Shown here: one piece after another, positions 18,084 through 26,533 of the stretch
How the letters are laid out: every line of letters starts with the position of its first letter
How positions within the stretch are numbered: the first letter of the stretch is position 1
Assembly: GCA_017462385.1 (NCBI GenBank)
Contig: JAFTRE010000012.1
Location: 1 to 64,000, forward strand
Reading direction: 5' to 3'
Origin: Clostridia bacterium
GTDB taxonomy: Bacteria; Bacillota; Clostridia; Oscillospirales; CAG-272
DNA length: 64,000 nucleotides
The notes under the pieces: model-generated
What the model saw: only the letters and a program-made list of their open reading frames with translations
Database searches by the model: none
Told to the model about the DNA's origin: nothing
Made by a program: the position numbers and the translations under genes

Positions 18084-19464
18084 TATAAACACCACGCCTG
18101 TGGTTCCCAAAAGAATACTGAATTCACTGCTTGCGTCGGTGTCTGCGGGCGTTGTTCCGCGCGCGGGAGCGCCGTATATCGCTATCGGCAGACGGGATGA
18201 GATCGCGGCGCTGTTATCCGACCTTGAAACGGTAAACGACGGCGGTGGAGCCATGCGTTTTCTTATCGGACGTTACGGAAGCGGCAAAAGCTTTCTCATG
18301 CAGCTTATTCGCGGCTATGCCCTGGAGCGCGATTTTCTGACTGCCGATGCAGATCTGTCGCCCGAGCGGCGTCTTTACGGCAGCGGCGGCAGCGGCGTTG
18401 CCACTTACCGCGAGCTGATAAAAAATCTTGCCTCCAAGTCATCTCCCGACGGCGGGGCACTGCCCAAGATACTTGCCCGTTGGATAAGCGGCTTGCAAAG
18501 TGATCTGATGCGCTCGGGCGCGGATGTCTCGGACGCGAATTTTTCAAGTCGGCTCGGCTCTAAGATAACGGACGAATTGCGGGAAGTTGAATTCCTCGTG
18601 GGGGGCTTTGATTTTGCCCGAGTTATGACCGAATATTATCGTGCTTATGCAGAGGGTGATGAGTCACGCAAGAGCGCCTGCATTCGTTGGCTTCGCGGCG
18701 AATACGCTACCAAGACAGAAGCCAAGAGCACGCTGGGCTTTGCGGTTTCGGTCATTATTGATGACGACAACTGGTATGATTTTATCAAGCTTTGGGCGGC
18801 GCTCGCACGCCGCATGGGCTATCGAGGCCTTGTTGTTTTTATCGACGAATGCGTCAACCTTTATAAGATCACGCACCGCGTCAGCCGCGAGAACAACTAT
18901 GAAAAGATACTTGCCATGTTCAACGACACCTTGCAGGGCAAAGCGCCGGGACTTGAGATAATTCTGGGAGGCACGCCGCAGTTCCTTGAGGACACGCGGC
19001 GCGGTCTGTTCGGCTATGAGGCGCTTCGCAGTCGCCTTTGTGACAGCCGATTTGCACTTGAGGGGTATAAAAATCTTATCGGCCCGGTCATACGCCTGCG
19101 TCGCTTGACGGACGACGAGCTGTTGGCGCTCATTACCCGCATAACCCGTCTTTACGCCCAAAATTACAATTGGACGCCGCGCATTACCGACGAAGAAATG
19201 GTTTCGTTCTTGAATATTTGTCTCGACCGCGCGGGGGCGAATTCCATGATAACGCCTCGCGAGATGCTTCGAGACTATATGACGGTGCTCAATATTTTGA
19301 TGCAAAATCCCAATGCGTCATTCTCTGATATTGTTGGAAGTGCCGTTACGCTCAAAACCGTAAACGATGACGACAAGCCTGCACTTGAAAACGCATCAGA
19401 TGCCAAAGCTGATCACAAAAACGAACTTGCTGGCAAATTCAACCCAGAGGATATTGATTTTTGA
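18076..19464 (+). CDS. BrxC/BrxD-like P-loop ATPase (DUF2791 family)
   Basis: A 462-residue ATPase with Walker A GRYGSGKS (65-72), Walker B LVVFIDE (~252-258), and a sensor-like GGTPQF segment (~298). The start region (RILNSLLASVSAGVVPR, then YIAIGRRDEI) and the overall layout match the DUF2791 family that includes BrxD of BREX phage-defence systems. BREX partners such as PglZ, PglX and BrxC are absent here. The start at 18076 lies inside the end of the upstream gene (8-base overlap, AAAGGA site), and the helicase begins 21 bases after the stop. A role in loading or regulating the helicase on DNA is inference. Confidence 0.85.
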   Translation: MTDINTTPVVPKRILNSLLASVSAGVVPRAGAPYIAIGRRDEIAALLSDLETVNDGGGAMRFLIGRYGSGKSFLMQLIRGYALERDFLTADADLSPERRLYGSGGSGVATYRELIKNLASKSSPDGGALPKILARWISGLQSDLMRSGADVSDANFSSRLGSKITDELREVEFLVGGFDFARVMTEYYRAYAEGDESRKSACIRWLRGEYATKTEAKSTLGFAVSVIIDDDNWYDFIKLWAALARRMGYRGLVVFIDECVNLYKITHRVSRENNYEKILAMFNDTLQGKAPGLEIILGGTPQFLEDTRRGLFGYEALRSRLCDSRFALEGYKNLIGPVIRLRRLTDDELLALITRITRLYAQNYNWTPRITDEEMVSFLNICLDRAGANSMITPREMLRDYMTVLNILMQNPNASFSDIVGSAVTLKTVNDDDKPALENASDAKADHKNELAGKFNPEDIDF

Positions 19465-19485
19465 TGCAGAGAGGAGCGTGGTATT

Positions 19486-21720
19486 ATGACAGACGCCGAC
19501 AGAATATTTGACCGTTTTCCCGATTTTATTCGCGAATTTATTTACGCACATTCCTGGGACAGCCTGCGCGGTGTACAGATGGCGGCGGCTCATACCATCT
19601 TTGAAACGGATCACGATTTGCTCCTGACCTCCTCGACCGCCAGCGGCAAGACCGAGGCGGCATTCTTTCCCGTGCTGACCGAGCTGTATGAATTTCCGCC
19701 GCAAAGCGTGGGCGTGCTTTATATCGCGCCGCTGAAAAGCCTTATCAACGACCAGTTTGCACGAATCGACGAGCTGCTCGATGAGAGCGGTATCCGCGTC
19801 ACGCACTGGCACGGTGACGTGGCGGCATCGCATAAAAAGAAACTGCTCGAGCATCCCGAGGGTATCTTGCAGATCACGCCCGAATCGCTTGAATCAATGC
19901 TTATAAACCGCTCAAACGATATCGTTCGTCTGTTCTGCGACCTTCGTTATGTCATTATCGACGAGATACACACGCTGACGGGCACCGACAGAGGAAACCA
20001 GATCATATGTCAGCTTGCCCGCATCGAAAGGTTGATAGGGCATTGCCCTCGCCGCATAGGACTGTCGGCGACCGTAGGAGACCCGTCGCTTGCCGCATCG
20101 TGGCTGTCGGCGGGAACGGGGCGTGTTACCGATGTACCGTCCTTTGGGCAGGAAAAACTTCGTTGGCGACTGGGGCTGGAGCATTTTTATCTTCAAAATC
20201 AGAACGAGGATCAGACCGCCACTCCCGCAGATACCGACGGAAAGGGGCAATATGTTGCCGAGCTTGACGCGGGGTATGAATATATGTATGACTGCGTAAA
20301 GGATCGCAAGTCACTTGTATTTTCAAATTCGCGCGAGGAGACCGAATATCTTTGCGCCACATTCCGTCAGATAGCGGCGCGCAGAGGTGACCCGGATGTG
20401 TTTTTGATACATCACGGAAATCTGTCCGCTTCAATTCGCGAGGAGGCGGAGCTCAAAATGAAGGACGAGGATGTTTGTGCCGTCACCTGCGCGACGGTAA
20501 CAATGGAGCTTGGCATAGATATCGGCAGACTCGAACGTGTGCTTCAAAATGACGCTCCAAACTCCGTTTCCAGCTTTCTTCAGCGGCTCGGACGTTCGGG
20601 ACGACGCGGCCAGCCCCCCGAGATGATGATGGTATTCCGCGAGGAGGATCCGTTGCCCAACACGCCACTGCCACAGCTTTTGCCGTGGGGACTGTTGCGT
20701 GCCATCGCGATCATACAGCTTTATATAGAGGAGCGCTTTATTGAACCGCCCATAACGCGCAAATTGCCATTCAGCCTTTTGTTTCATCAAACGCTCAGCG
20801 TGCTTGCCGCGTCGGGCGAGCTGACGCCCCGTCGCCTTGCCGACCGTGTGCTGTCGCTCCCGCCATTCGCCGAGGTGACCAAAGAGGACTATAAAGTGCT
20901 CATTTTGTCCATGCTTGAAAACGCTTTTATCGAAATGACAGACGAAAAGGGGCTTATCGTAGGCCTTGCGGGCGAGAGGTTGTTGCGCTCGTTCAAATTT
21001 TACGCCGTATTTAAGGACAGCGAGGATTATACCGTGCGTTGCGGCTCGGATGAGATAGGCACCATAACAACGCCGCCTCCCGTCGGTGACCGTTTTGCAC
21101 TTGCGGGCCGCGTCTGGGAGGTCGAGGAGCTTGACATCAAGCGTAAGTTGATATATGTCAAGAGCGTCGAGGGCAAAATGGAGGTGTCCTGGCCGGGTGA
21201 CTACGGTGAAATACACACAAAAATTCTCGAGCGTATGCGTCGAGTGCTTGCCGAGGATACGGTCTATCCCTACTTGAAGCCCAACGCTGCGCACCGCCTC
21301 GAGGTGGCCCGTCATCTGGCGCGCAATACAGGCATGCTTGAACATTCACTGGTGCATCTGGGCGGATATTCGTGGTGCCTTTTCCCATGGTTGGGCACGC
21401 GCTCCTTCCGTACATTGCGCAAATATATCGCCCGCGAGGCAAAGGATTTCAAGCTTTCCGGGCTTGAATTTGAAGGCTGTTATTACATGACCTTCCGAAT
21501 GGAACGGGGAAGTGACTATGAGTTCATTAAATTCCTCGCCGACAAAGCGGAGCGTGAGGGTATCGACTGCGAGTCGCTGGTCGCTTCGGGAGAACTTCCT
21601 GTGTTTGATAAATATGATGACTATGTTCCGGGCGAGCTTTTGCGCCATGCTTATGCCACAGACAAGCTGCGCGCCGATGAGCCCGAGGCTCGATTGCGCG
21701 ATATGCTTGCCGAGTTTTGA
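19486..21720 (+). CDS. Lhr-like superfamily 2 helicase (BrxHI-like)
   Basis: The 744-residue protein has the full SF2 motif set: motif I TASGKT (~51-56), motif Ia IAPLKSLINDQ, motif II DEIH (159-162), motif III SAT (194-196), motif IV VFSNSREETEYL, motif V ATVTMELGIDIG and motif VI QRLGRSGRRG (366-375). The layout matches the Lhr family (COG1201), whose member BrxHI neighbours BrxD in some BREX types. The ~370-residue C-terminal part lacks the extra domains of full-length Lhr (~1500 residues) and is similar in size to Lhr-core proteins. A strong hairpin follows at 21760-21794, closing the three-gene operon. Confidence 0.9.
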   Translation: MTDADRIFDRFPDFIREFIYAHSWDSLRGVQMAAAHTIFETDHDLLLTSSTASGKTEAAFFPVLTELYEFPPQSVGVLYIAPLKSLINDQFARIDELLDESGIRVTHWHGDVAASHKKKLLEHPEGILQITPESLESMLINRSNDIVRLFCDLRYVIIDEIHTLTGTDRGNQIICQLARIERLIGHCPRRIGLSATVGDPSLAASWLSAGTGRVTDVPSFGQEKLRWRLGLEHFYLQNQNEDQTATPADTDGKGQYVAELDAGYEYMYDCVKDRKSLVFSNSREETEYLCATFRQIAARRGDPDVFLIHHGNLSASIREEAELKMKDEDVCAVTCATVTMELGIDIGRLERVLQNDAPNSVSSFLQRLGRSGRRGQPPEMMMVFREEDPLPNTPLPQLLPWGLLRAIAIIQLYIEERFIEPPITRKLPFSLLFHQTLSVLAASGELTPRRLADRVLSLPPFAEVTKEDYKVLILSMLENAFIEMTDEKGLIVGLAGERLLRSFKFYAVFKDSEDYTVRCGSDEIGTITTPPPVGDRFALAGRVWEVEELDIKRKLIYVKSVEGKMEVSWPGDYGEIHTKILERMRRVLAEDTVYPYLKPNAAHRLEVARHLARNTGMLEHSLVHLGGYSWCLFPWLGTRSFRTLRKYIAREAKDFKLSGLEFEGCYYMTFRMERGSDYEFIKFLADKAEREGIDCESLVASGELPVFDKYDDYVPGELLRHAYATDKLRADEPEARLRDMLAEF

Positions 21721-21759
21721 GAATTAATTAAAATATTAACGCAAATTTTTATATTTCAT

Positions 21760-21800
21760 CCCCGCAGTATTGCTTATGTTGCAATACCGCGGGGATTTTC
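21760..21800 (+). terminator. Terminator of the helicase operon
   Basis: A 14-position stem with one mismatch (21760-21773 with 21781-21794), a 7-base loop, and a downstream T-rich stretch. Confidence 0.75.
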
Positions 21801-21979
21801 GTCGATATTTGCCAAATTTATGCAAAATCCGATACATTAAAATGCAATAAAACAGTATTGTGGAAATAAAACGCCCAAAATGCGAAATTTTCTTAATAAT
21901 ACTGCCACGCTTCGACATGGTAATATATAGATGTTATGTATAATATATATACAAATATTATCATTTTTAGGAGCAGATC

Positions 21980-22309
21980 ATGTTAGAGAACAAAAGCTTA
22001 TACGGCGTGATGAAAAAGCATTTCACACATGTAAGAGGAAGACGGTTGTTGCTGGAGGGAAGTGCCCGTGTGCTGGCGCAAAAGGTAAGGTACAAAATGT
22101 ATTATGTTGAAGCGGATGGCGAGAAGATGTACCAGCTGTGCTCGGTTTATGGTCATGACCGCGCGGAGTGTTTCGTTTCCTGTGATAGAGCGACGGCGGA
22201 CAAGATATTTTTTTCATTGCTTCGTGGGCGTGTCACGCCGTGCAGCATGGTATATATCGTCAGTGAACTGGTGCCTGATACCGAAAATCATGTGCTAATG
22301 GGGGTGTGA
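21980..22309 (+). CDS. Small protein of unknown function, possibly DUF6514-like
   Basis: A 109-residue soluble protein started at 21980 with AGGAG eight bases upstream. The sequence has a YYVEADGEKMYQLCSVYG strand pattern and a tail of CSMVYIVSELV, which loosely recalls the Clostridia DUF6514 family. I do not recognise it firmly. It has no membrane segment, signal peptide or metal-binding cluster. It lies alone between the helicase operon and nrdR. Confidence 0.6.
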   Translation: MLENKSLYGVMKKHFTHVRGRRLLLEGSARVLAQKVRYKMYYVEADGEKMYQLCSVYGHDRAECFVSCDRATADKIFFSLLRGRVTPCSMVYIVSELVPDTENHVLMGV

Positions 22310-22343
22310 AACAAAATATTGTGGTGTTTTGTAAAAAATATAC

Positions 22344-22372
22344 TTTACAAATGGCAGATATTGTGTTATTAT
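22344..22372 (+). promoter_or_regulatory. Possible nrdR promoter
   Basis: A TTTACA-like -35 near 22344-22349 is followed 17 bases later by TATTAT, which runs into TATAAT. The leader to nrdR is about 55 bases. Confidence 0.45.
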
Positions 22373-22432
22373 AATAAATAAGAAAATATCGCTATTACTT
22401 ATGCCGCTTTGCGCGGCGGAATGGAGATTTTT

Positions 22433-22897
22433 ATGAAATGCCCTGCCTGTGGACATCCGGATAGCAAGGTTATCGATTCCCGCCCCATTTCTGATGGTAG
22501 CAGTATCAGAAGAAGGCGCGAATGTCTTGTCTGTCAGAAACGCTTTACCACGTTCGAGATGATAGAGTCTGTTCAGATAGTTGTCATTAAGAAAAACGGC
22601 TCCAAAGAGCTTTTTGACCGCAACAAGCTACTCAGCGGTGTTATGAAGGCATGTCAAAAGCGCCCTGTCAATGACGATGAGGTCGTCGCCGAGATCGAGA
22701 CAGAGCTCCAAAACTCACTTCGCCTTGAGGTTCAATCCAAGGAGGTCGGTGAGATGGTCATGCAAAAGCTGAAGAAGCATGACGAGGTGGCGTATGTTCG
22801 CTTCGCCTCGGTTTACCGTGAATTTAAGGACGTAGATACTTTCCTTGCGGAGCTTACCGAGCTTAAGCAAAAAGCAGAGACGCAAAATATAGGATAA
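22433..22897 (+). CDS. nrdR: Transcriptional repressor NrdR
   Basis: NrdR represses ribonucleotide reductase operons in response to ATP/dATP. The N-terminal zinc ribbon (CPACGHPDSKVIDSRP, then CLVCQKRFTTFE) and the ATP-cone (VVIKKNGSKELFDRNKLLSGV and QKRPV) are complete in 154 residues. The start at 22433 is the conserved MKCPAC; longer upstream codons are unlikely. The next gene begins directly after the stop, so it is co-transcribed. Confidence 0.96.
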   Translation: MKCPACGHPDSKVIDSRPISDGSSIRRRRECLVCQKRFTTFEMIESVQIVVIKKNGSKELFDRNKLLSGVMKACQKRPVNDDEVVAEIETELQNSLRLEVQSKEVGEMVMQKLKKHDEVAYVRFASVYREFKDVDTFLAELTELKQKAETQNIG

Positions 22898-23620
22898 ATG
22901 AGCGTTACATGGAATCCGTGGCACGGATGCCAAAAATACAGCGAGGGCTGTGCGCATTGCTATGTTTATCGCATAGATAGCGTCAGCGAGCGGGACAGCC
23001 GCGAGGTAAGCCTCAACGCCGCCTTTACATATCCCGTTCAACGCGGGCGGACAGGCTATAAAATAAAGTCGGGGGAGACAGTCTTTACCTGCCTTTCCTC
23101 CGACTTTTTTATCGACAGTGCCGACGAATGGCGACGTGAGGCGTGGCACATGATAGCCGAGCGCCCCGATCTTAATTTTGTTATTATAACCAAACGTGTT
23201 TTGCGCATTGCCGAGTGCCTTCCAGATGACTGGGGCGATGGCAGCGCGTATTTACATGTTCGCATTGGCTGTACCTGCGAAAACCAACGACGTGCGGACG
23301 AAAGATTGCCCGTGTTTCTGTCGTTGCCGCTACCGCACCGTTTTATCGTGTGCGAGCCTTTGCTTGAGCACATAGACCTGTCTTTGTATCTTGACGGGCG
23401 CATTGAAAGCGTTTCGGCGGGCGGCGAATCGGGGCCGGAGGCCCGAGTGTGCGATTACGGCTGGGTGCTGTCCCTTCGTGATGCTTGCGCCGCGGCGGAG
23501 GTCGCGTTCAGCTTTCATCAAACGGGAGCACGTTTGCGCAAGGATGGTAAGATATACAATATACCGCGCCGTTATCAGCATGAACAGGCACGCCGCGCCG
23601 ACATAGATATCAATAACTGA
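22898..23620 (+). CDS. Gp37/Gp68-like (DUF5131) protein
   Basis: The 240-residue protein opens with TWNPWHGCQKYSEGCAHCYVYR, a CxxxxxxCxxCY cysteine pattern that is the hallmark of the phage Gp37/Gp68 (DUF5131) family, a distant relative of radical-SAM enzymes. Later family blocks are FIITKR-like (FVIITKRVLRI), HVRIGCTCENQ, and VSAGGESGPEARVCDY. The reaction is unknown; phage and bacterial versions exist. The ATG abuts the nrdR stop without a gap, which implies translational coupling. A strong terminator follows. Confidence 0.85.
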   Translation: MSVTWNPWHGCQKYSEGCAHCYVYRIDSVSERDSREVSLNAAFTYPVQRGRTGYKIKSGETVFTCLSSDFFIDSADEWRREAWHMIAERPDLNFVIITKRVLRIAECLPDDWGDGSAYLHVRIGCTCENQRRADERLPVFLSLPLPHRFIVCEPLLEHIDLSLYLDGRIESVSAGGESGPEARVCDYGWVLSLRDACAAAEVAFSFHQTGARLRKDGKIYNIPRRYQHEQARRADIDINN

Positions 23621-23660
23621 AAATCACCTGTTTGTCAATGACAAACAGGTGATTTTTGTA
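23620..23660 (+). terminator. Terminator after the nrdR operon
   Basis: A 16-base stem (23620-23635 with 23641-23656), a 5-base loop and a T run. Confidence 0.9.
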
Positions 23661-23741
23661 TACCGAAACTCACCGGCAGTGCCGTGGTTCGAAAAAGCTT
23701 TAGCTATGAGTAAATTATATATCCGAGCAAAGCGAGGATAC

Positions 23742-23774
23742 ATAATAGCCTTCTCTGCTGGAGAAGGCTATTAT
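23742..23774 (-). terminator. Hairpin downstream of the permease gene
   Basis: A perfect 14-base stem (23742-23755 with 23761-23774) and 5-base loop. The T-run on the minus strand is poor, so it may protect the transcript end rather than terminate. Confidence 0.55.
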
Positions 23775-23790
23775 AAACGGTGGTTATGAC

Positions 23791-24993
23791 TCAGCTAAGA
23801 AACGGAAGCGGGAAAACCTGCAAAAACAGTGTTGATACTATAATAAGAATAATTAAAAAACCAAAATTAAATGCCGAAAACAGCATCACATATTTGAAGG
23901 TATTCTGCGGTTGATGCGAGGTGAATTCGCGGAATGTGATCAGGCTGGCGAGCGAGGCAATGAGTGTCCCCGCACCTCCGATATTGACGCCAACGAGCAA
24001 TTCGGGATAGTTGGTTGTAAACTGTGAGAGCAATATCGCCGATGGTACATTGCTGATCACCTGACAGGAAAGCGCCGAAACCAACAGCGTGTTTTTATCA
24101 AGCAATCCCGAAAGAAGCGAGCTTATTGCGTCGATGCGCGACATATTGCCTGCGAAGATAAAGAAGCAGACAAATGTAAGCAACAGCGGATAATCCACCT
24201 TTTTTAGCGCGTCGCGGTCGACAAAAAGCAGTATAGCGGGGATTATTATAAGTCCGGTCCAATAAGGCACCGAGCGAAAAACAATGGCGATCGAGTATGC
24301 GAACAGCACCAGATACAGCCATGTGCGTCCGCGTGGAAGCGAGATGTCAGTGTCGTCACGCAATGATATGGGCACCTTTTTGATCGCCAAACAGCAGAGT
24401 GTGATAAGCAATACCGAAACGCAGAAGGGAATAAGCATAATGCCCATAAAGCGACCGTTCGGTATGTTGAATTTGGAATAAAGATAAAGATTTTGTGGGT
24501 TTCCGAATGGGGTGAGCATGCCACCGAGGTTTGCGGCGATATTTTGCATTATGAAGGTAAAAGCCATGTAGCGCTCACATCCGGTGGAGGAGAGCAGTAT
24601 GTAGCCGAGTGGCAGAAAGGTAAGGAGCGCCATGTCATTCGCGATGAGCATGGAGCCGATAAAGGTTATGTATACCAGTGCAAGTATCGCCGAGCGCATA
24701 TTACCCGTGAGCGAGACGATACGGCGGGCAATAAGCGTGAAAAAGCGTATGTTTTTGAGTGCGCAAATGACCGCCAGCGTGCAAAACAGGCAGGACAGCG
24801 TGCGAAAGTCGAAATATGATATATACTCGCTGTCGGGCGGGACGATGATGGATGTGATGAGCGCAAGCAGAATTGCTATAGTCAGCACCGTATTTTTACG
24901 AATAAATGTTAAGATCGCGTGGAGCAGATCGCGTACATGATGATGCGGCGCATGTATCGGAGGGCGGTGAGGCGCCGCGGGAGTATGATTCAT
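23791..24993 (-). CDS. SLC13/ArsB-type anion permease
   Basis: A 400-residue membrane protein with about ten to eleven hydrophobic segments. Family marks are IANDMALLTFLPLG, the NIAANLGGMLTPFGNPQNLYLY block near the middle, and VISNVPSAILLSQFT in the second half, the two NPT/NVP-like signature loops of the citrate/arsenite permease superfamily. The cytoplasmic N-terminus is His/Pro-rich. The start at 24993 has GAGGGG upstream; the longer frame from 25077 crosses the promoter. The substrate (dicarboxylate, arsenite or other) cannot be told. Confidence 0.87.
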   Translation of the reverse strand: MNHTPAAPHRPPIHAPHHHVRDLLHAILTFIRKNTVLTIAILLALITSIIVPPDSEYISYFDFRTLSCLFCTLAVICALKNIRFFTLIARRIVSLTGNMRSAILALVYITFIGSMLIANDMALLTFLPLGYILLSSTGCERYMAFTFIMQNIAANLGGMLTPFGNPQNLYLYSKFNIPNGRFMGIMLIPFCVSVLLITLCCLAIKKVPISLRDDTDISLPRGRTWLYLVLFAYSIAIVFRSVPYWTGLIIIPAILLFVDRDALKKVDYPLLLTFVCFFIFAGNMSRIDAISSLLSGLLDKNTLLVSALSCQVISNVPSAILLSQFTTNYPELLVGVNIGGAGTLIASLASLITFREFTSHQPQNTFKYVMLFSAFNFGFLIILIIVSTLFLQVFPLPFLS

Positions 24994-25036
24994 TATTATA
25001 ACCCCTCGAATAAAATATATTTTACAACAGTTACAT

Positions 25037-25065
25037 ATTGTATCACCAAACGATAACTTTGTCAA
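25037..25065 (-). promoter_or_regulatory. Promoter of the permease gene
   Basis: On the minus strand TTGACA (25060-25065), a 17-base spacer and TACAAT (25037-25042). Confidence 0.7.
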
Positions 25066-25145
25066 TGTACAGTACAACAGTATTTTGGGGTGATTTAAGA
25101 CAATTTACATTAACTTTTGACATATAAATAGTGCAATTTTGCTTC

Positions 25146-25188
25146 TTGACAATCGCCTGTAACAGGTGTATACTATTGGTTATCAATA
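25146..25188 (+). promoter_or_regulatory. Antiporter promoter with two nested inverted repeats
   Basis: TTGACA (25146-25151), a 17-base spacer and TATACT (25169-25174). The spacer contains CCTGT-A-ACAGG (25156-25166), and TATTG-5-CAATA (25174-25188) sits on the start region. Either could be an operator. Confidence 0.75.
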
Positions 25189-25213
25189 ATAACTTTAAAG
25201 AAGGATACCTATC

Positions 25214-26491
25214 ATGACAGATTTTCTCGCCATCGCACTGGCGCTGATATTCGGTCTGCTGTTTACCCGTTTGACAAATTTGCTCAAGCTTCCCGACGTA
25301 ACAGCTTACCTCATCGCCGGTGTTCTTATCGGTCCTTATTGCCTCGGTCAGCTTGGCATTGAGGGATTGGGCTTTACTACAATGGAATCTATTGAAAAGG
25401 TCGGATTTATTTCGGAGACCGCATTGGGCTTTATTGCCTTTGCTATCGGAAACGAATTCCGCCTCTCACATCTAAAGGAAACAGGCAAGCAGGCGACCAT
25501 TGTCGGCATTTTACAGGCGGTCGTTACAACACTTGTGGTCGATGCAGTACTTGTCGGTCTGCACTTTGTGCTTGGCGACAAGCTGCCTCTTGAAGCCGCC
25601 ATCACGCTCGGTGCCATCGCGGCGGCAACCGCTCCCGCAGCAACGCTGATGGTAGTGCGTCAGTACAAAGCTAAGGGGAAGCTGACGGATATTTTGCTCC
25701 CCGTTGTCGCGCTTGACGACGCGGTGGGACTTGCGATATTCGCGGTTTCGTTCGGCATCGCCGAAGCAATAGCGGGCGGAAGTGTAAGTGTACTGTCTAT
25801 CGTGCTTGAGCCGCTTATCGAGATAGTCGGATCTCTTGTGATGGGAGCGCTTCTCGGCGCACTGCTTACACAGCTTGAAAAGCTGTTCCATTCCAACCGC
25901 AACCGTACCTCTCTTATTACAGGCTTTGTGCTTGTGACAGTGGGACTTTCGATGCTCAAATTTGAGATCGGAGGAGTACATATCGGCTTCTCGTCGTTGC
26001 TTGTTTGTATGATGCTCGGTTCGGTTTTCTGCAATATGTGCCCGCTTTCCGAAGACCTCATGGAGCGTTCGGACAAATGGACAGCCCCGCTTCTCGCGCT
26101 GTTCTTTGTGCTCAGCGGTGCAGAGCTTGAGCTCAGTGTGTTTGCGGATGTCGCGGTTGTCGGGATCGGCGTTGCGTACATACTGTCCAGATGCCTTGGT
26201 AAATATATCGGTGCTTACAGCTCCTGTGCATTGGCAAAAACAGATGCCAATGTTCGGAAGTATCTCGGTGTCACACTTTTCCCGCAGGCGGGAGTGGCGC
26301 TTGGTATGTGTATTACAGCGTCAACGCTTCCGTGCGGCGCCTTGATAAGAAATATAATATTGTTCAGCGTACTTATCTATGAGATAGTCGGTCCTATGCT
26401 GACAAAGATATCACTGATGAAAGCAGGCGATATCCACGATCAAAAGATAGACCGCCGCGAGCATCTGCTTCAAAGCAAAGGCGTAAAATAA
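25214..26491 (+). CDS. Cation:proton antiporter (CPA2/Kef-like)
   Basis: A 425-residue membrane protein with about twelve hydrophobic segments. It starts FGLLFTRLTNLLKLPDVTAYLIAGVLIGP in the CPA2 style and has GAIAAATAPAATLMVVRQYKAKG followed by ALDDAVGLAIF, where the adjacent aspartates are the usual ion-binding site. The C-terminus is short; the TrkA-N/RCK domains of true Kef channels are missing. It probably exchanges Na+ or K+ for protons across the cytoplasmic membrane. The start at 25214 has AAGAAGGA upstream. Confidence 0.9.
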   Translation: MTDFLAIALALIFGLLFTRLTNLLKLPDVTAYLIAGVLIGPYCLGQLGIEGLGFTTMESIEKVGFISETALGFIAFAIGNEFRLSHLKETGKQATIVGILQAVVTTLVVDAVLVGLHFVLGDKLPLEAAITLGAIAAATAPAATLMVVRQYKAKGKLTDILLPVVALDDAVGLAIFAVSFGIAEAIAGGSVSVLSIVLEPLIEIVGSLVMGALLGALLTQLEKLFHSNRNRTSLITGFVLVTVGLSMLKFEIGGVHIGFSSLLVCMMLGSVFCNMCPLSEDLMERSDKWTAPLLALFFVLSGAELELSVFADVAVVGIGVAYILSRCLGKYIGAYSSCALAKTDANVRKYLGVTLFPQAGVALGMCITASTLPCGALIRNIILFSVLIYEIVGPMLTKISLMKAGDIHDQKIDRREHLLQSKGVK

Positions 26492-26532
26492 AAAATCAAG
26501 CTCGTCGAAATTTTCGACGAGCTTGATTTTTA
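26491..26532. terminator. Bidirectional terminator between convergent genes
   Basis: A stem of about 19 bases (26491-26510 with ~26511-26531), A-rich on one side and T-rich on the other, between the antiporter and the phosphopantetheinyl transferase gene. Confidence 0.9.
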
Positions 26533-26533
26533 C

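Noticed and set aside
16332..21720. Complete BREX phage-defence system
   Set aside because: Only BrxD-like and BrxHI-like genes are present; PglX methylase, PglZ phosphatase and BrxC are absent within the window.
21736..21918. A 60-codon open frame on the minus strand
   Set aside because: It overlaps the helicase operon terminator and has no ribosome site or family resemblance.
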